Below, piece by piece: positions 44,090 through 46,797 of a stretch of DNA of 46,797 nucleotides (the first letter of the stretch is position 1; each line of letters begins with the position of its first letter). The stretch is from positions 41,731 to 88,527 of the forward strand of contig JAQDPW010000005.1 in NCBI GenBank assembly GCA_027659245.1. The letters are read 5' to 3'. The DNA comes from Streptococcaceae bacterium AM104-57. GTDB lineage: Bacteria; Bacillota; Bacilli; Lactobacillales; Streptococcaceae. A program made the translations under genes and the position numbers. The notes below the pieces were generated by a model, which had not been told where the DNA came from, did no database searches, and was given only the letters and a program-made list of their open reading frames with translations.

Positions 44090-45367
44090 TTAACTGATGG
44101 ATGATAAAATTTCTTTCGGTGATTTTCTAAATAAAAATAGGAAACAAAGTGCAACTGACAAGCAGCTGATGATAAGTAGGAAAATATAAGATTCTCCAAA
44201 TGATAGAAGACTTGTTGAAAGATTCGTTGCTTTTGCCAGAGTATCTTGTAGTGCAGCTTGGTCGCCACTTGCTAGTACAGTCTTCAAGAGATAGGAAGTA
44301 ATAGCATTCCCAGCCACAAATGCAGGTAGAATAGATGCCAACGAAACCAGGACGACTTCCAGGCAGAATTGGCTAAAGATTGCTACTTTCCCTTTACCTA
44401 GTGCCAATAAAATACCAACCTCGTAGACTCGCTCTCGTAACCAAAGTGACAAGACCAAGATTAGCGCTCCTACACCAGCAATCATAATGCCATAGAGGAA
44501 AATCTGTAGGAAGGTTTGGAAGGTCGAAACTGAATCCTTGATTTGTTCAAAAGCCTTATTTTCCTTTTCAACTTGATAACCTTTCGTTTCAAGAGATAAC
44601 TTTTCAACCTCTTGAATGATACTATCCATATCTTTTGGATTTTCTATATAGAAACGAGCGGCAGTAACTTGAGCTTCCTTATTTCCAAGAAGAGTTTGGC
44701 TACTTTCGTAGTCTGTATAGACCGTATTTTCACTAAAATCTGAGCTAAGACCAGTAAATTTCTCTTGTTTTTTACCTGAGAAAATACCTACGATTTCATA
44801 GTCTAGCCTTTGTCCACTATTTCCTTCAACTTGACCAGGATTTAAACTAATCTTATCCCCAAGTTTTAAGTTATTCTTCTTAGCTAATTCTTCATGGACT
44901 AAGATTTTCTGACTATCTCCTTTTTCTAGGTGTCTTCCTTCTTTAAGGGTAAAGGCAGAACTTGTAAAAGAAACATCCTTGGAAGAATCTTCCAAAGCAA
45001 TCAAACTGATAAGATTTTTTTCAGCCTCTGTCAAATCATCCCTTTGGATACTTTGTTCTCCAGTAACGACTTCTTTGTCAGTTAACTTAGCTATTGTTTC
45101 TAGCTCAGGTGAAATCTTTTCAAGCCCCTTTATGTTTTTAAGGTCATCTAGTTGAGACAGTTGAAAGGTCTGATCTGCTTCTATTCTTTTAATAGAAAAA
45201 GATGTATTCAGTGAGCGATAGAGATTATTTTCTACTGTTTTGTTGGACTTCATGAGCGTCAAACAAGCCGATATTCCAGCCAATAAGACAAATAGAATCA
45301 GGAATAATATGAGACTTCTCAGTCGTTTTCTGCTGACGTAAGCCCAAGCTCTTTGAGTGGGATTCAT
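44090..45367 (-). CDS. vex1: Vex1-type ABC permease (MacB/FtsX-like)
   Basis: This 425-residue permease starts at ATG 45367 with GGAGG upstream (MNPTQRAWAYVSRKRLRS). It has one N-terminal helix (about 17-38), a large extracellular domain and three C-terminal helices (about 285-425). RERVYEVGILLALGKGK matches the equivalent loop in Vex3. It stops 13 bp before the vex2 start, so the operon is tightly packed. Confidence 0.9.
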   Translation of the reverse strand: MNPTQRAWAYVSRKRLRSLILFLILFVLLAGISACLTLMKSNKTVENNLYRSLNTSFSIKRIEADQTFQLSQLDDLKNIKGLEKISPELETIAKLTDKEVVTGEQSIQRDDLTEAEKNLISLIALEDSSKDVSFTSSAFTLKEGRHLEKGDSQKILVHEELAKKNNLKLGDKISLNPGQVEGNSGQRLDYEIVGIFSGKKQEKFTGLSSDFSENTVYTDYESSQTLLGNKEAQVTAARFYIENPKDMDSIIQEVEKLSLETKGYQVEKENKAFEQIKDSVSTFQTFLQIFLYGIMIAGVGALILVLSLWLRERVYEVGILLALGKGKVAIFSQFCLEVVLVSLASILPAFVAGNAITSYLLKTVLASGDQAALQDTLAKATNLSTSLLSFGESYIFLLIISCLSVALCFLFLFRKSPKEILSSIS

Positions 45368-45377
45368 ATAGCACCTC

Positions 45378-45411
45378 CATATTTGTAAGACTATTATAAT
45401 ATCCAAATATG
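45378..45411 (-). promoter_or_regulatory. Inverted repeat flanking vex operon -10 box
   Basis: CATATTTG (45378-45385) and CAAATATG (45404-45411) form a perfect 8-bp inverted repeat. TATAAT (minus strand, 45393-45398) lies in the 18-bp centre, about 25 bp upstream of vex1. A matching -35 is weak. This is a good operator candidate. Confidence 0.6.
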
Positions 45412-45582
45412 AAATGTTTATGAAATCAAAAAAAAAGAGCAAAAAATATGGCCAATGTCATTAAGTTAGTGATCTAACTATTTGAACAGGAGATAGGATT
45501 GAGGTCATCAAAGTGATTCTCTATCACATCTTCTATTTTTTTGCATGACAAATAAAGGTTTTTTCACCCTATTTTTTGAGAT

Positions 45583-46699
45583 TTATGTTACTCTATAGAT
45601 GAAATCAACTACCGATTGGGCCTTTATCTTTCTTGGAAATTTTCGATTCGGTCGAATAATAGATAAGTGTTTTTTGAGGTAGTTTTTCAACTGGAGGGAA
45701 GAAAGGGAACCGTTAAAAAACAAACGGCAGGCATAAGCCGCATCTGAGAAACACACTTTATATCTTTGTTTTTTGTGACTATTGTCGATGGCAACTTGCG
45801 AGGTCACCCAACGACAAAAGTTAAAATTTGTAAAGCGTGCAAAGATTTCTTGGAGAATCCCTTCCCTCTTTTTGGCATGAAAATTGACCAAGCCAATACT
45901 GTATTTCAGGTCACGAAAACTAGTCTCTATGCCCCATCTGCTGGCGTAGAGATTTTTTAATTCTTGGATTGGATAATCTGTATTTGTCACCAAAGTTTCG
46001 TATTTTCCTTCTTCTACTTCTAAACGCACCATACGAAAAGGAAGTTGGTATAGTTCAACAGGGTCATGTTTTCGACTTGTTTCTGGAAGAAAATCAAAAG
46101 TAGAATTGTGTGGAATAAAATGATAGTCATTGGGATAGTCGCGATAAAGTTTTTTGAGCTGATTGGTTTGCTTTCGTGATAATGTTAGAGAAAAGTTTTG
46201 ATCAAAACACTCCGTATTTGGCAAGTTGAAGGAGGAGCACATAGATTGTTTTCCATCTCGAATGCGGATGATATAAAGCCAAGCTTTTTCTTGAAAATGA
46301 GCCATGAGATTGTAACTTTCATAACCTCTATCTATGATAACAAGAGCTTTCTCGAAAAGGAGAAGCCTTCATCATCTGAATCAGAGCTAAGCGCTCATCT
46401 TGCGCATGTTTGTCTTGAATAGAAATATCTCTATACACTCCAGTCATCAAGTCATATAGGGCATTTATGTGTATGAGATTATAGGATTTAACATCCGTTT
46501 GGGTTTGAACAGAGGTTTCTGTATCCATGGGATTTCGAGGAATACAGACATCACTCCCATCAGCAGCGAATATTGGGAAATCAGTGGTAAGTGGAATAGG
46601 TGCTGTAAATTCTTTAAATAGGGCATAGAAAGCTTCAGATTTTATCTGATAGCGTCTTTGAACAAAGGCTGAATTTGAAACTGTCAGTTTGACATCTAG
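45583..46699 (-). pseudogene. IS4-family transposase, truncated and frameshifted
   Basis: The 3' frame (46305 to 45583) contains the YREK signature of IS4 transposases in LYASRWGIETSFRDLKYSIG. The upstream frame holds FAADGSDVCIPRNP, the first catalytic Asp region, and breaks near 46360 (ends MMKASPFRESSCYHR). The sequence EKALVIIDRGYESYNL rejoins the downstream frame. The N-terminus is lost at a RUP-like repeat at 46700. It lies beside vex1. The 45412-45582 stretch between them holds no gene. Confidence 0.85.
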
Positions 46700-46797
46700 T
46701 ATAGTAGATTGAATCTGGAGTAGTACGCTACGGCTACAAAAACATTGTTATAAATTATAATAGATTGAATATAGAACAGTACACTACGATTGCTAAA
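46700..46797 (-). repeat. Nested RUP-like repeats at window edge
   Basis: TATAGTAGATTGAATCTGG begins at 46700 and matches the reverse complement of the RUP right end seen at 6430-6449. Another start (TATAATAGATTGAAT) lies at 46756, inside the first. The second copy runs off the window. Confidence 0.7.

Overview
The window comes from a Mitis-group streptococcus close to S. mitis, S. oralis or S. pneumoniae. The evidence is low GC, strong AGGAGG ribosome sites, BOX and RUP repeats of the pneumococcal type, a vex1-vex2-vex3/vncR-vncS/fba block, and typical lactobacillales housekeeping genes (rpoE delta, pheS/pheT, pepV, brnQ, ldcB). I cannot name the species from sequence alone. Most genes lie on the minus strand. 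Two plus-strand islands (about 10.67-12.08 kb and 25.5-28.1 kb) look like regulated accessory modules.

Layout. 1-6.1 kb: a surface-adhesin locus with a glycosyltransferase followed by a very long YSIRK-type, Ser/Ala/Pro-rich, collagen-like wall protein that runs off the window. 6.3-6.6 kb: two tandem 107-bp-type RUP elements. 6.6-9.5 kb: rpoE and a two-gene ABC exporter. 9.7-12.1 kb: an Rgg-type regulator divergent from a previously hidden 30-residue peptide gene ending in Trp-Pro-Trp, followed by a small membrane protein and a membrane-anchored endonuclease/exonuclease/phosphatase-fold protein. This looks like a peptide-pheromone circuit and is the most interesting part of the window. 12.1-16.5 kb: T-box controlled pheS, a frameshifted acetyltransferase and pheT. 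16.5-25.3 kb: mainly peptidase and maintenance genes (ldcB, HIT, M42 peptidase, brnQ, rhodanese, uracil-DNA glycosylase, pepV, nitroreductase, phosphoesterase). 25.4-28.1 kb: a small XRE repressor with an operator-like palindrome over its promoter, followed by five short membrane-protein genes built by duplication of a two-gene cassette. 28.1-32.2 kb: a TDT-family transporter, an acyl-CoA-dehydrogenase-like flavoprotein with an AhpD-like partner, and an MFS exporter. 32.3-35.5 kb: a degraded region holding two BOX elements, a frameshifted amino-acid symporter still carrying a glycine riboswitch, insertion-sequence debris, a long structured inverted repeat and a tRNA-Thr. 35.5-38.7 kb: an acetyltransferase and a three-gene ABC-2 transporter with a cre-like site at its promoter. 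38.9-45.4 kb: fba, vncS, vncR, vex3, vex2, vex1. 45.5-46.8 kb: an IS4-family transposase pseudogene cut by nested RUP-like repeats.

How the parts work together. The adhesin and its glycosyltransferase probably form one surface-glycoprotein unit. Rgg, the peptide and the downstream genes probably form a cell-density circuit. The XRE gene probably represses its own operon of membrane proteins. pheS/pheT and the symporter are controlled by RNA elements (T-box and glycine riboswitch). All calls are from reading the sequence; no database search was run.
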